The position numbers were made by a program, and so were the translations under genes. The notes under the pieces were generated by a model, which was given only the letters and a program-made list of their open reading frames with translations, was not told the origin of the DNA and made no database searches. 53,058 nucleotides of DNA from Clostridiales bacterium (GTDB lineage: Bacteria > Bacillota > Clostridia > Peptostreptococcales > Anaerovoracaceae). The stretch covers positions 1 to 53,058 of the forward strand of contig WRJK01000005.1 of NCBI GenBank assembly GCA_009782285.1, written 5' to 3'. Positions 14,986 to 23,613 of this stretch are shown here, piece by piece; position 1 is the stretch's first letter, and each line of letters starts with the position of its first letter.

Positions 14986-15486
14986 ATGAACACCGCAAAA
15001 AACAGCCACACAATCGACGTCGTCTTTGTCCTTGCCGTCGCCTGCGCTTTTGCGGCGTCTGTGCTGACGGTGCTCATGCTGGGCGCCAACGTTTACGGCA
15101 GCATGCAAAAGACGTCGGAGGAAGAATTCAAAAGCAGGGTGTGCCTTTCCTACATCGCAGCGAAAATCCATGCAAACGACAGCTTGGGAAAACTGCACGT
15201 CGGAACCTACGAAGGCGCGCCTGCGCTTTACCTTGACGCAGAGTTTGACGGAACAGGGTACAACACCATAATATACTCATATGACGGCTGGCTCCGCGAG
15301 CTCTTCTGCGAAAAGGGGCTGGAGCTCGAGCTGTCTTCGGATTCGGGAACCCCAGTGCTTGAAATCGGCTCCGTTTCCTTCGAGAACGCCCTGCCAAACC
15401 TTCTGTCCATTGAGTTCCAAGGCAGCAATGGGGACAGCGGCAAACTGTTCGTAAATTTAAGGTGCGGGGGGGGTGTCGGCACATGA
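14986..15486 (+). CDS. DUF4860-like pilus-cluster protein
   Basis: 166 residues beginning with SHTIDVVFVLAVACAFAASV and a hydrophobic helix ending VLMLGANVYGSM, a pattern I associate with DUF4860 proteins found in clostridial type IV pilus clusters. The rest is a soluble beta-rich domain (IYSYDGWLRELFCEKG). No biochemical role is known to me. It starts six bases after the previous gene, and its stop overlaps the next start by four bases (ATGA). Confidence 0.68.
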   Translation: MNTAKNSHTIDVVFVLAVACAFAASVLTVLMLGANVYGSMQKTSEEEFKSRVCLSYIAAKIHANDSLGKLHVGTYEGAPALYLDAEFDGTGYNTIIYSYDGWLRELFCEKGLELELSSDSGTPVLEIGSVSFENALPNLLSIEFQGSNGDSGKLFVNLRCGGGVGT

Positions 15487-15932
15487 AGGTGCGCAGCACC
15501 GGGTCTGGCTCGGGGATGTTCCTGACCGAGCTCCTTATGGCAATACTGATCTTCGCAGTGGCCTCTGCCATCTGCCTGCGGGTGTTCGTGGCTGCGAACC
15601 ATGTATCGGCAGAAAGCAGCCGGCTCAACCATGCAGTCGCCTCTGCGCAAAACTGCGCAGAATGCTTCAAAGCAACAGGCGGCAGCCTGCCCGAAACCGC
15701 AGCCCTGCTTGGCGGCGCCTTTACGGGCACCCGTGCTATAGAAGTGCGGTTTGACTCAGGGTGGCAGCTTTTGCCCCCGGGCGAGCCCAGCTTCTGCTAT
15801 GTGGCAGCAATCGTGCGGATGCCGGAAAAAGCCGGCTCCATTGACGCCCAAGTAACAGTGTGCGACATTGCGGGCACCAAGATTTTTACGATCCCCGTAT
15901 CGTCTTTCCAAGATCAGGAGGCAGAGCTATGA
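15483..15932 (+). CDS. prepilin-like protein with type IV pilin N-terminus
   Basis: 149 residues with a class III signal: a short leader ending SGSG, then MFLTELLMAILIFAVASAIC, with Glu at mature position 5. Prepilin peptidase would cut after the Gly. The remainder is a small globular domain, consistent with a minor pilin or GspI/PilV-like pseudopilin. Its ATG overlaps the upstream stop and its own stop overlaps the next start (ATGA at both ends), so it is translationally coupled. No prepilin peptidase gene is visible in the window. Confidence 0.8.
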   Translation: MKVRSTGSGSGMFLTELLMAILIFAVASAICLRVFVAANHVSAESSRLNHAVASAQNCAECFKATGGSLPETAALLGGAFTGTRAIEVRFDSGWQLLPPGEPSFCYVAAIVRMPEKAGSIDAQVTVCDIAGTKIFTIPVSSFQDQEAEL

Positions 15933-16360
15933 ATCAAAGGTCCCATGGGGCAGGCGTAGGGACTGTTTCCCTGATAACGATATTCGCAGTGCTTTGCCTG
16001 ACTGTATTTGCAATGCTCACCTTGTCTGCTTCAAACGCTGAAAAGCTTCTGGCGGACAAAACCGCGTCTTTCGTCAAGGGTTACTACGAAGCGGACTATT
16101 TGGCGGCTGTGGTACAGGCAAACATTGTTGATTCCGGCGAATTCCCTGAATCAGTATATGGCGTTGACGTATCCTACGAGAAGGAAGGCGCCGCAACGGT
16201 CGCGTCCTATTCCTGCCGGGTAAGCGACGCGCAAGACCTTCGCGTCAAACTCAAGCTGGACGCGGGGCAGGCCGCTGTCTTGGAGTGGAAGACCGTCTAC
16301 GCGCTTGGATGGGAAGCCGACGATGCGATTACGGTCTGGGACGGCGAGAGTTTTGAATAA
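15929..16360 (+). CDS. pseudopilin-like membrane protein, function unknown
   Basis: 143 residues: N-terminal GAGVGTVSLITIFAVLCLTV and FAMLTLSASNAEKLLADK form one transmembrane helix continuing into an amphipathic helix, followed by a small soluble domain. It lacks Glu5. The pattern fits minor pseudopilins or PilX/GspK-like components. The ATG at 15929 follows AGGAGGCAGAGCT and overlaps the preceding stop. It precedes pilT by 14 bases. Confidence 0.62.
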   Translation: MNQRSHGAGVGTVSLITIFAVLCLTVFAMLTLSASNAEKLLADKTASFVKGYYEADYLAAVVQANIVDSGEFPESVYGVDVSYEKEGAATVASYSCRVSDAQDLRVKLKLDAGQAAVLEWKTVYALGWEADDAITVWDGESFE

Positions 16361-16374
16361 ACAGGAGTGTGAAC

Positions 16375-17460
16375 ATGGATGATGTGTCAAGCTTTTTGAA
16401 AAATGCCGTTGAAACAGGGGCGTCAGACCTGTTCATAGTTTCCGGGCTTCGCCTTTCTGCGAAGGTTGACGGCGTAATAAACCCCGTCAGCGAGGAAATT
16501 GTAATGCCTGAAATGGCGAACCGGCTGGTCAGCGAGCTTTATTCCCTTGCCCAAAGGTCGCCCGCCCGCTACATGGAGATCGGGGACGACGATTTTTCCC
16601 TTTCTGTCAAGGGCCTGTCCCGCTTTCGGGTGAGCACGTACAAGCAGCGCGGCTCGATGGCAGCAGTCATCAGGGTCGTCAGGTTTGACCTTCCTGACTT
16701 TAAAGCACTTGGGATTCCAGACGAGGTGCTGTCAGTGTCAAGGAAAACCCGCGGCCTCGTCCTAGTCACTGGCCCTGCAGGGAACGGCAAGTCGACCACC
16801 TTGGCGTACATCACTGACGCCATCAATTCCTCGCGCAATTCCCATATCATTACGATAGAGGACCCTATCGAGTTCCTGCACAAGAACAAAAAGAGCGTGG
16901 TGAGCCAGCGCGAAATAAACGTGGACACGGAAAGCTACATAACTGCGCTGCGCGCGTGCCTGCGCCAAGCCCCTGACGTCATACTGCTTGGGGAGATGCG
17001 GGATCTTGACACGATCAGGACCGCGATGACCGCCGCCGAGACGGGCCACTTGGTCATATCGACGCTCCATACCGTGGGCGCCGTCAACACCATCGACCGG
17101 ATCATCGACGTGTTCCCTCCAAGCCAGCAGCAGCAGATCAGGATACAGCTATCTATGGTGCTTCAAACTGTAATTTCCCAGCAGCTCGTACTGGCAGAGA
17201 GCGGGAAGCTTCACCCAGTCTTTGAGATAATGCACCTGAACAGCGCTATAAGGAACATGATAAGGGATTCGAAGATACACCAGATTGACGCTGTGATACA
17301 GTCGTCTTCCTCTGAAGGCATGATGAGCATGGACACGTCGATATTCGAGCTGTACCTGAAAGGCACCATCACGCTCGACACGGCAGTGAAATACGCATAC
17401 AACGTGGATCAGATGGAGAGAAGGATTACAGCTCACAAGCAAAAGCAGAGCAGAGCATAA
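16375..17460 (+). CDS. pilT: PilT-family type IV pilus ATPase
   Basis: 361 residues of the PilT/VirB11 hexameric ATPase family. Seen: N-terminal ASDLFIVSGLRLSAKVDG, Walker A GPAGNGKSTT, the Asp box IITIEDPIEFLH, Walker B DVILLGEMRD, and the His box ETGHLVISTLHT. PilT motors power pilus retraction; PilB extends. No PilB/GspE is present in this operon, so this one ATPase may drive the whole machine or act with a distant PilB. I chose the ATG at 16375, seven bases after AGGAG, over the GTG at 16369. Confidence 0.92.
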   Translation: MDDVSSFLKNAVETGASDLFIVSGLRLSAKVDGVINPVSEEIVMPEMANRLVSELYSLAQRSPARYMEIGDDDFSLSVKGLSRFRVSTYKQRGSMAAVIRVVRFDLPDFKALGIPDEVLSVSRKTRGLVLVTGPAGNGKSTTLAYITDAINSSRNSHIITIEDPIEFLHKNKKSVVSQREINVDTESYITALRACLRQAPDVILLGEMRDLDTIRTAMTAAETGHLVISTLHTVGAVNTIDRIIDVFPPSQQQQIRIQLSMVLQTVISQQLVLAESGKLHPVFEIMHLNSAIRNMIRDSKIHQIDAVIQSSSSEGMMSMDTSIFELYLKGTITLDTAVKYAYNVDQMERRITAHKQKQSRA

Positions 17461-17480
17461 ACATATGGAGAGCAAGAAAA

Positions 17481-18239
17481 ATGTCTAAAAAAGTGAGGAC
17501 CCTGATATTTATAGTCGCTACTATCACATTTTTGGCAAGCGGCGCGAAAATTGTTTGGACGTACTACCAGATGCATGTGGGCCAGTCGGCTTACGAAAAC
17601 ATAAGCCACGAGGTAATAGCCGAACCCCCAGACGAAGACGACCCGGAGGTCCCCGAACACCACCCATGGCCTGACATAGACTTCGCAACACTTGACGCCA
17701 TCAACCCTGACATAATCGCATGGCTGTTCATACCAGACTCGCCGGTTTCGTACCCGATCCTGCGAGGCCCTGACAACAACGCCTATCTGCGCACCACTTT
17801 CGACAAGAAGCCCAACATCCTCGGCAGCATTTTCCAAGACTACAGGAACGACGCCGATTTTCAGGATCAAAACACGGTGATATACGGCCACAACACCAGA
17901 AACGACTCCATGTTCGGAAGCCTGAAAAAATACAAGCAGCTGGAGTACGCCGAGCAGCGCTTGGATGTATACATAGTAAGGAAAAACGACGTCTTGGTCT
18001 ATGAAATTTTCGCTGTTTACGAAACCCTTGCCACAAGCGACACCTACACTATACGTTTTGAAAGCGAAGCGTCGTTTGCCGGCTACCTGAAGGAAATGGC
18101 TGCCAAATCCGTGGTGGAAATCGGGAGCCCGCCAAGCGCAGGGCACATCATCACCTTGTCAACCTGCACAGGCGGCGACCAGACCATGCGCCTCGTGCTC
18201 CAAGCAAGGCTAGTCGAGACTGTCGCTGTTGCGCGTTAA
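17481..18239 (+). CDS. srtB: class B sortase
   Basis: 252 residues with an N-terminal membrane anchor (TLIFIVATITFLASGAKIVW) and a sortase fold: DIIAWLFIPDSPVSYPIL, VIYGHNTRNDSMFGSL with the catalytic His, LSTCTG with the catalytic Cys, and a downstream Arg in TMRLVLQARL. Class B sortases attach proteins with NPxTx-type signals to the wall. It follows pilT by 20 bases and is probably the last gene of the pilus operon. I found no sortase-signal protein in the window. Confidence 0.9.
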   Translation: MSKKVRTLIFIVATITFLASGAKIVWTYYQMHVGQSAYENISHEVIAEPPDEDDPEVPEHHPWPDIDFATLDAINPDIIAWLFIPDSPVSYPILRGPDNNAYLRTTFDKKPNILGSIFQDYRNDADFQDQNTVIYGHNTRNDSMFGSLKKYKQLEYAEQRLDVYIVRKNDVLVYEIFAVYETLATSDTYTIRFESEASFAGYLKEMAAKSVVEIGSPPSAGHIITLSTCTGGDQTMRLVLQARLVETVAVAR

Positions 18240-18344
18240 GGCTCTCCTGAAACCCCCTGCTTGAAATGTTTTTTCATTCATTTGAAAATACTTGCCTGTG
18301 TCAATGGTTTTATGGTATGCTGTTTACAAAGGCGGTGAATTGGG

Positions 18345-19559
18345 ATGCTGGAAAAACTTGTCGAAAGGCCATCTTATCTTGGCTGGCTGCAAAATTGGCG
18401 AGAAAAAGATGTTATCAAGGTTGTAGCCGGGGTGCGGCGCTGCGGGAAATCTACGCTCTTCAAGCTGTATGCCGACAGACTGATTGAGAGCGGGGTAAAA
18501 CCTGAACAGATTGTATCTGTCAATCTAGAAGACTTGGAACACGAGGATTTGCTGAACTACCGTTCTTTGTACAGCTACCTGATGAGCCGGCTGTACCCTA
18601 ACGGTTACACTTACATCTTCATTGACGAGGTGCAGCAGTGCAAGGATTACGAAAAAGCAGTGGACAGCTTGTTTATAAAGGACAATGTTGACGTTTACAT
18701 CACTGGCTCCAATGCGTATCTGTTGTCCGGCGAGCTTGCCACCCTTCTGTCTGGGCGGTATGTAAAAATTGAAATGCTGCCGCTGTCGTTCGCCGAATAC
18801 GTTTCAGGGGCAGGCCAGCAAAAAAGCGCATTCGGGGGCTACTTGAAGCATGGCGCATTCCCCGCTGTCATGCAGCTTGGCAACAATGACGCACTGACAA
18901 ACTCGTACCTTGACGGCGTTTACAACTCGATACTTGTAAAGGACGTGGCAAAGAGGCTCGGACTTGCTGACGTTTCTATGCTTGAAGATATAGCGAAGTT
19001 CCTGTTTAGCAACGTAGGCAGTCCTGTTTCGGTTAAAAAGATTGCCGACTCTCTGAACTCTGCCGGGCGCACCGTTTCGATAAACACTGTGGACAAGTAT
19101 CTTCGGGCCTTGTGCGACAGCTATCTTTTTTACAAGGTGGACAGATATGACATTCGCGGCCGGCAGCATCTCAAGACACAAAGCAAATACTACGCTGTTG
19201 ACAGTGGGCTAAGGTCCCGCCTGCTTTCGAGTTCGACGCCCGATATCGGCCATGTTCTTGAGAACACCGTCTATCTGGAACTGCTGCGGCGCGGCAAAAG
19301 AGTGAACATCGGAAAGCTGGCTGAGAAAGAGATAGATTTCGTCGCCCATGCCGCGGACGGCATTACCTATTACCAAGTGTCTGCCAGTGTCCTTGACGAA
19401 AACACCCGCAAGCGCGAACTTGAGCCTTTGCAACGGGTTCCCGATCACCACCCTAAGATATTGCTCACTATGGACGATATCCCCCGGAGCGCTAATTACG
19501 ACGGCATCCGCCAACTGCACATCGTCGATTGGCTGCTGGGACGTATTGGCGAACATTAG
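18345..19559 (+). CDS. AAA ATPase with DUF4143 domain
   Basis: 404 residues of the AAA_14/DUF4143 family: Walker A VRRCGKST (about residues 31-38), Walker B YIFIDEVQQC, sensor-like YITGSNAYLLSG, and LPLSFAEYVSG. The C-terminal DUF4143 part has ITYYQVSASVLDENTRKREL. Its role is poorly defined; family members occur in many copies in anaerobes and are thought to interact with DNA or surface systems. A weak promoter (TTGCCT, 18 bases, TATGCT) sits just upstream. It stands alone. Confidence 0.88.
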   Translation: MLEKLVERPSYLGWLQNWREKDVIKVVAGVRRCGKSTLFKLYADRLIESGVKPEQIVSVNLEDLEHEDLLNYRSLYSYLMSRLYPNGYTYIFIDEVQQCKDYEKAVDSLFIKDNVDVYITGSNAYLLSGELATLLSGRYVKIEMLPLSFAEYVSGAGQQKSAFGGYLKHGAFPAVMQLGNNDALTNSYLDGVYNSILVKDVAKRLGLADVSMLEDIAKFLFSNVGSPVSVKKIADSLNSAGRTVSINTVDKYLRALCDSYLFYKVDRYDIRGRQHLKTQSKYYAVDSGLRSRLLSSSTPDIGHVLENTVYLELLRRGKRVNIGKLAEKEIDFVAHAADGITYYQVSASVLDENTRKRELEPLQRVPDHHPKILLTMDDIPRSANYDGIRQLHIVDWLLGRIGEH

Positions 19560-19582
19560 CGAATAATCGACGCTTCCTTACC

Positions 19583-19990
19583 TTACCATTTGATTGTCGT
19601 TGCTATCTTGTCTTTTTGGTACAGCTCGTCGAAAATATCTATCGGGACTTCGTCCAAGTCAACAATACTGTTTCTCTGTTCTTGGTGCTTCAGAACTTTT
19701 GAGTTTAATAGCAGGTTGTAGAATTCCCTTGGTGCGTAATCGTTCCAGTATTCGTCTTCTGTCATACCAAGTGCCGCGATATACGCTTCTATTATGTAAA
19801 TGCCCTCTTTGTTCGTTGCATTATATATATTATCCCTTTGTATCTGCGTAAATGACGCCATTTCTTCCCAAGCAAAACCCAAAGGCAAACACAAGCCTTG
19901 CGGCTTGGCTCTTGAAAAAATTACAAGCAACACTTCAAACAAGCCAGCTTCAATCGCCGGTCCCCCTGATAAAACCCCTGTTTTCAATTC
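19583..19990 (-). CDS. hypothetical protein
   Basis: About 135 residues that I cannot place in a family. It is helical and acidic near the C-terminus (NSIVDLDEVPIDIFDELYQK), with no signal peptide or membrane segment, and contains IEAYIAALGMTEDEYWNDY. The open frame extends to 20023, but a good promoter (-10 at 20012-20017) overlaps that region. Transcription should begin near 20005, so I propose the TTG at 19990, preceded by AAAGGA. It could alternatively be the 3' part of a larger decayed gene. Confidence 0.45.
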   Translation of the reverse strand, partial: ELKTGVLSGGPAIEAGLFEVLLVIFSRAKPQGLCLPLGFAWEEMASFTQIQRDNIYNATNKEGIYIIEAYIAALGMTEDEYWNDYAPREFYNLLLNSKVLKHQEQRNSIVDLDEVPIDIFDELYQKDKIATTIKW

Positions 19991-20011
19991 CTTTATCCCC
20001 TTATTGAGGGT

Positions 20012-20040
20012 ATCATACAACACGGCTAGGCCTTTGTCAA
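20012..20040 (-). promoter_or_regulatory. promoter of the hypothetical gene at 19583-19990
   Basis: Minus-strand TTGACA (20040-20035), 17-base spacer, TATGAT (20017-20012). It lies within the longest possible reading frame of that gene and therefore decides its start. Confidence 0.6.
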
Positions 20041-20260
20041 GACAAACGCGCCAGTTTTTCTAGGGACAAACGCTTCGGTTTCAGAGCCTGCAACCCGTTC
20101 TGTTGACACTATTGTTGTTTTTGCCAGTTGTCGATTTTGCAGGCGTCCACAAAAAATTTAATGATATTTCATGTAAAATCTGCTATAGTTTTAATATCAC
20201 GAATTACAAGCCGATGGGATTTGTTCGATTACATCCATTTCTGAAAAATGGAGGCCCCCT

Positions 20261-20596
20261 TTGTATAGCAATAATGAAATTATGCAATTTATTAATATAG
20301 TGGTAAAAGTCGCGGATCCTGACCGCATTATATTGTATGGATCATATGCATATGGGAACCCTACAGAGAAAAGCGACCTTGATTTACTTGTCATCCGAAA
20401 CGGAAAAGACTTCACTCTTGATGATGAGGTGGCTCTTGACATAGCAATATACAAGAGAAGGAAAAAACTAAAAAACAAAACCCACTACGACATTTTTTAC
20501 GCAACTGACAGACAGGTGCAAGAAATAGCCAGAAACGACAGTTCTTTCGTAGATGCATTGCAGAAAGGAAAAGTAATTTATGCACGTGCAACTTAG
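20261..20596 (+). CDS. MNT-type minimal nucleotidyltransferase
   Basis: 111 residues with the pol-beta nucleotidyltransferase signature GSYAYGNPTEKSDLDLLVI (GSxxxG, DxD) and a third acidic strand HYDIFYA. MNT proteins usually pair with a HEPN protein as a toxin-antitoxin module in which MNT AMPylates the HEPN toxin. No HEPN gene follows; the next gene (ogt) is on the other strand. I chose TTG 20261 because GGAGG lies six bases upstream. A CCATTT/AAATGG hairpin abuts the ribosome site. The gene is AT-rich compared with its neighbours, which suggests transfer. Confidence 0.8.
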   Translation: MYSNNEIMQFINIVVKVADPDRIILYGSYAYGNPTEKSDLDLLVIRNGKDFTLDDEVALDIAIYKRRKKLKNKTHYDIFYATDRQVQEIARNDSSFVDALQKGKVIYARAT

Positions 20597-20622
20597 ATAA
20601 AGCCCCGGTTTGAAGCATCGCG

Positions 20623-21090
20623 TCATTGCTTTTCTTTTTCCAAGTTCAGCAAAAACTCTTTAATTGGCAGTCCGCCCCCGTAGCCGACCAGCTTACCGTC
20701 CGCGCCGATCACTCTGTGGCACGGCACGATTATGGAAACCGGGTTCCTGTTGTTTGCGAGCCCCACGGCCCTTGCGCCTTTCGGTATACCGAGGGCCTTT
20801 GCTATCTCGCCGTAGCTCCTCGTTTCTCCATAGGGTATTTTAAGAAGCTCCTGCCAGTCCCTCTTTTGAAATTCTGTGCCTTCTAGTTTTAGTGGCAAGT
20901 CAAAGGCCTTTCGTTTTTTGCCAAAATATTCCTCAAGCTGCCGGCCTGCCTCTTTCAACAAGTCTGTTTCCTCAAGCTGTGTGCCCTGCGGCTTAGCTTC
21001 ATCTCTGAAAAAGAGGTCCGTGACAGCCCCGTCTTCCTCTGCAATTCCAATCTTGCCAATTGGCGAGTCGTAGTAATACATGTTTTTCAT
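20623..21090 (-). CDS. ogt: methylated-DNA-protein-cysteine methyltransferase
   Basis: 155 residues of the Ogt/MGMT suicide alkyltransferase family that removes O6-alkyl groups from guanine. Seen: EFQKRDWQELLKIPYGETRS, YGEIAKALG, the recognition-helix Arg in KGARAVGLANNRNP and the acceptor Cys in IIVPCHRVIG. The start ATG overlaps the stop of the upstream Uma2 gene (ATGA), so the two are translationally coupled. The pairing of a DNA-repair enzyme with a Uma2 nuclease-fold protein is noteworthy but may be chance. Confidence 0.93.
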   Translation of the reverse strand: MKNMYYYDSPIGKIGIAEEDGAVTDLFFRDEAKPQGTQLEETDLLKEAGRQLEEYFGKKRKAFDLPLKLEGTEFQKRDWQELLKIPYGETRSYGEIAKALGIPKGARAVGLANNRNPVSIIVPCHRVIGADGKLVGYGGGLPIKEFLLNLEKEKQ

Positions 21091-21653
21091 ATGTCTGCGA
21101 ACACCTCCCGCATGTCTATTTGGCAGCCGCTGATTGTTTTTACAGGTATTGTCTCAGTTTCACCGTATGCGTTGATGACGTACCTCCCGTCTTCAAGCAA
21201 ATGCACGGATACAGTTTTGCCCTCAGTGTCTACAATCCAGTACTCTCTTACTCCTGCTTGCAAGTATTTGTTGAGCTTAAGCACCCGGTCCCTGCTGAGC
21301 GTCGACGGAGAAAGTATCTCTACAACCATGTCCGGGGCACCGTTGCAGCCCTTTCTGTCGAGTTTTGCTTTGTCGCAAACTACAACAATGTCCGGTTGCA
21401 CGACAGTGTCGTCACGATCTCCCGCTGCATTAAGCCTCACGTCAAATGGCGCATGGTAAACTGCGCACTGCCTGCCTTTCAGATAATTGTACAACTGACT
21501 GGAAATCGCCATGCTGGCAGCTTGGTGCTCCCTAGTCGGAGCCGGGGACATCATGTAAACAACGCCGTCAATCAGCTCGCACCTGTTTCCGTCGTTCCAG
21601 CTTGCATAATCCGAATATGTGTAATGTTCATCGTGCTTAGGTAATGGCAGCAT
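21087..21653 (-). CDS. Uma2-family (DUF820) PD-(D/E)XK protein
   Basis: 188 residues with the Uma2 order: YTYSDYASWNDGNRCELIDG, VVYMMSPAPTREHQ, VVQPDIVVVCD, PDMVVEILSPSTLSRD and LNKYLQAGVREYWIVD. The fold is restriction-endonuclease-like with Asp and Glu-x-Leu catalytic-type residues, but biological role is unknown; many genomes carry numerous copies. ATG 21653 follows AAAGGAAATGATGCA. A clear paralogue lies at 29981-30520. Confidence 0.88.
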   Translation of the reverse strand: MLPLPKHDEHYTYSDYASWNDGNRCELIDGVVYMMSPAPTREHQAASMAISSQLYNYLKGRQCAVYHAPFDVRLNAAGDRDDTVVQPDIVVVCDKAKLDRKGCNGAPDMVVEILSPSTLSRDRVLKLNKYLQAGVREYWIVDTEGKTVSVHLLEDGRYVINAYGETETIPVKTISGCQIDMREVFADI

Positions 21654-21674
21654 TGCATCATTTCCTTTCTGTTC

Positions 21675-22895
21675 CTATTCGTACCGCAGCGCTTCAATCG
21701 GGTCGAGCCTCGCCGCCTTCCTTGCCGGGAATATGCCAAAGAACATTCCAACCCCGGCTGAGAATATGACCGTCACCACAATGACAATTGGCTGGATGAC
21801 AACGCCTATCCCAAAGGCGGACATGCCGAGCCCTGCAAGGGACATGCCCAGCGCCATGCCGATTATCCCGCCTATGCTTGACAGGATCATCGCTTCTATG
21901 AGGAACTGGGTAAGGATGTCCTTCGTCCTGGCCCCCAGCGACTTCCTTATGCCGATTTCCCGCGTCCTTTCAGTGACAGACACTAGCATTATGTTCATTA
22001 TCCCTATGCCGCCCACCAGCAGCGATATGGCCGCGATGGCACCCAGCGCAATGGAAAGCGTCCCAAGCACCGTGTTGACCTGCGAAATCTGCTCGTCTGC
22101 CGACTGGTACATGTAAAAATCGTCCGGCTTGTTCTTAACCTTCGTTATATATGACAGGAAAGCTTCCGCTTGCACTATGGGGTCGTCTTTTTCGCTCGCA
22201 AATATTTCGATGTAGGCCGACCTGCCGTCACTGCCAAGCAGCAGCGAGATAGGCACGTAACAAGTGTAGCTGGTCTCCACCATCAGCCCCGAAAAAATCG
22301 ACGGCGGCGTTTCGTAGACGCCAACAACCGTAAGGTCCTTTTCTTCTCCGTAGAAAGCAGTCGGCAACGTCGCCCCAACTGCGTTCTCCTTATTGAAGAG
22401 CTGCCTCGCCGCTTTTACGTCGATAACTATGTTTTCCCTAGCCGCATCCACGTCGCTTTGGTTTATCATCCTGCCGTGGATGATCTGTATTGACTTGTCG
22501 AACTTGTTGTAGTCGGCGCCGGCGCCGTAGAGGGTCAGCGTCGCCTCCGTCCTGCCGACTTTGGTGGTGGAGCTGTTGTTTCCGAGGTTCATAAGCTCAA
22601 TGTACCTGATATAGCCGGGGAACCGGTTTTTCAGAGCCTCCACGTCGTCCCAGCTGAACAGGTCCGCATAGTAGTCAATGCTTTCCGTGTTCCTCCAATT
22701 CAGCATGAGAACCATGTAGCCCCCTTCCAAGGTCTCGAACTGCTTGTTTATCATGGCTTGGGCCGAGGCGCCTATCGAGGTGATGGTTATGACGGAGCTG
22801 ATCCCGATGATGATGCCCAGCATCGTGAGGAACGAACGCATTTTGTTTGCCCTGATGGCGGTAAGCGCCAATTTGATGTTTTCCAAAAACAGCAT
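21675..22895 (-). CDS. MacB-like ABC transporter permease
   Basis: 406 residues with FtsX/MacB topology: one N-terminal helix (MRSFLTMLGIIIGISSVITI), a large extracytoplasmic MacB_PCD domain (about 45-270) and three C-terminal helices, with SVTERTREIGIRKSLGA and FPARKAARLDPIEALRYE as family signatures. It works with the adjacent ATPase and adaptor to export peptides or small molecules. The ATG shares its A with the upstream TGA (TGATG) and has GGAGG before it; the longer frame to 22967 is unsupported. Confidence 0.92.
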   Translation of the reverse strand: MLFLENIKLALTAIRANKMRSFLTMLGIIIGISSVITITSIGASAQAMINKQFETLEGGYMVLMLNWRNTESIDYYADLFSWDDVEALKNRFPGYIRYIELMNLGNNSSTTKVGRTEATLTLYGAGADYNKFDKSIQIIHGRMINQSDVDAARENIVIDVKAARQLFNKENAVGATLPTAFYGEEKDLTVVGVYETPPSIFSGLMVETSYTCYVPISLLLGSDGRSAYIEIFASEKDDPIVQAEAFLSYITKVKNKPDDFYMYQSADEQISQVNTVLGTLSIALGAIAAISLLVGGIGIMNIMLVSVTERTREIGIRKSLGARTKDILTQFLIEAMILSSIGGIIGMALGMSLAGLGMSAFGIGVVIQPIVIVVTVIFSAGVGMFFGIFPARKAARLDPIEALRYE

Positions 22896-23605
22896 CAAAC
22901 CGCCTCCTTCCTGCGTAAGTCCTGAACTACAAATCCGTCCTTGAAGGTGATGGTGCGGTCCGTGCACTTCGCTATGTCGGGCTCGTGGGTCACGATGATA
23001 ACAGTGTTGCCGCTGTCCCTGTTTAGTTTGGTGAATATTTCCATTATTTCGACTGAAGATGCAGAGTCTAGGTTCCCCGTGGGTTCGTCAGCCAATATGA
23101 TTGTCGGAGCGTTGGCAAGCGCCCTCGCTATGGCAACACGCTGCTTCTGCCCCCCGGAAAGCTCGTTTGGCATATGTTCAAAGCGGTCGCCGAGGCCCAC
23201 GCTTTCAAGCAGCGCAACAGAGCGCTCTTTCCTTTCCCTCGCCGGAATTTTCCCGTAGATCATCGGAAGTTCAACATTTTTAAACGCGCTGGTTCTGGGG
23301 ATCAGGTTGAACGACTGAAACACAAACCCGATTTTCTGATTTCGGATAAAAGAAAGCTGGTCGTCTGTCTTCTCCTTGATGTCAATCCCCTCAAGGTAGT
23401 AATCGCCCCCCGTCGGCCTGTCGAGGCATCCCAGTATGTTCATAAGCGTCGACTTTCCAGAGCCGGAAGCACCCATGATGGCAACAAACTCACCATAATC
23501 AATTGTTATGTTAACCTTTTTCAAGGCGTCCACTGAAATATTCCCGTTTCGGTATGTTTTATCGAGGTTCTGCAGTTTAATAATTTCAGTCAAATCCGGT
23601 TTCAT
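22895..23605 (-). CDS. MacB/LolD-type ABC transporter ATPase
   Basis: 236 residues: Walker A GASGSGKST, Q-loop VFQSFNLIP, signature LSGGQKQRVAIARAL, Walker B IILADEPTGNLDS, H-loop VTHEPDIA. The sequence type is that of LolD/MacB mechanotransmission ATPases. ATG 23605 is preceded by GAGGTGG; an ATG at 23617 overlaps the adaptor stop but lacks a ribosome site. It is the middle gene of adaptor-ATPase-permease. Confidence 0.93.
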   Translation of the reverse strand: MKPDLTEIIKLQNLDKTYRNGNISVDALKKVNITIDYGEFVAIMGASGSGKSTLMNILGCLDRPTGGDYYLEGIDIKEKTDDQLSFIRNQKIGFVFQSFNLIPRTSAFKNVELPMIYGKIPARERKERSVALLESVGLGDRFEHMPNELSGGQKQRVAIARALANAPTIILADEPTGNLDSASSVEIMEIFTKLNRDSGNTVIIVTHEPDIAKCTDRTITFKDGFVVQDLRRKEAV

Positions 23606-23613
23606 CGCCCACC

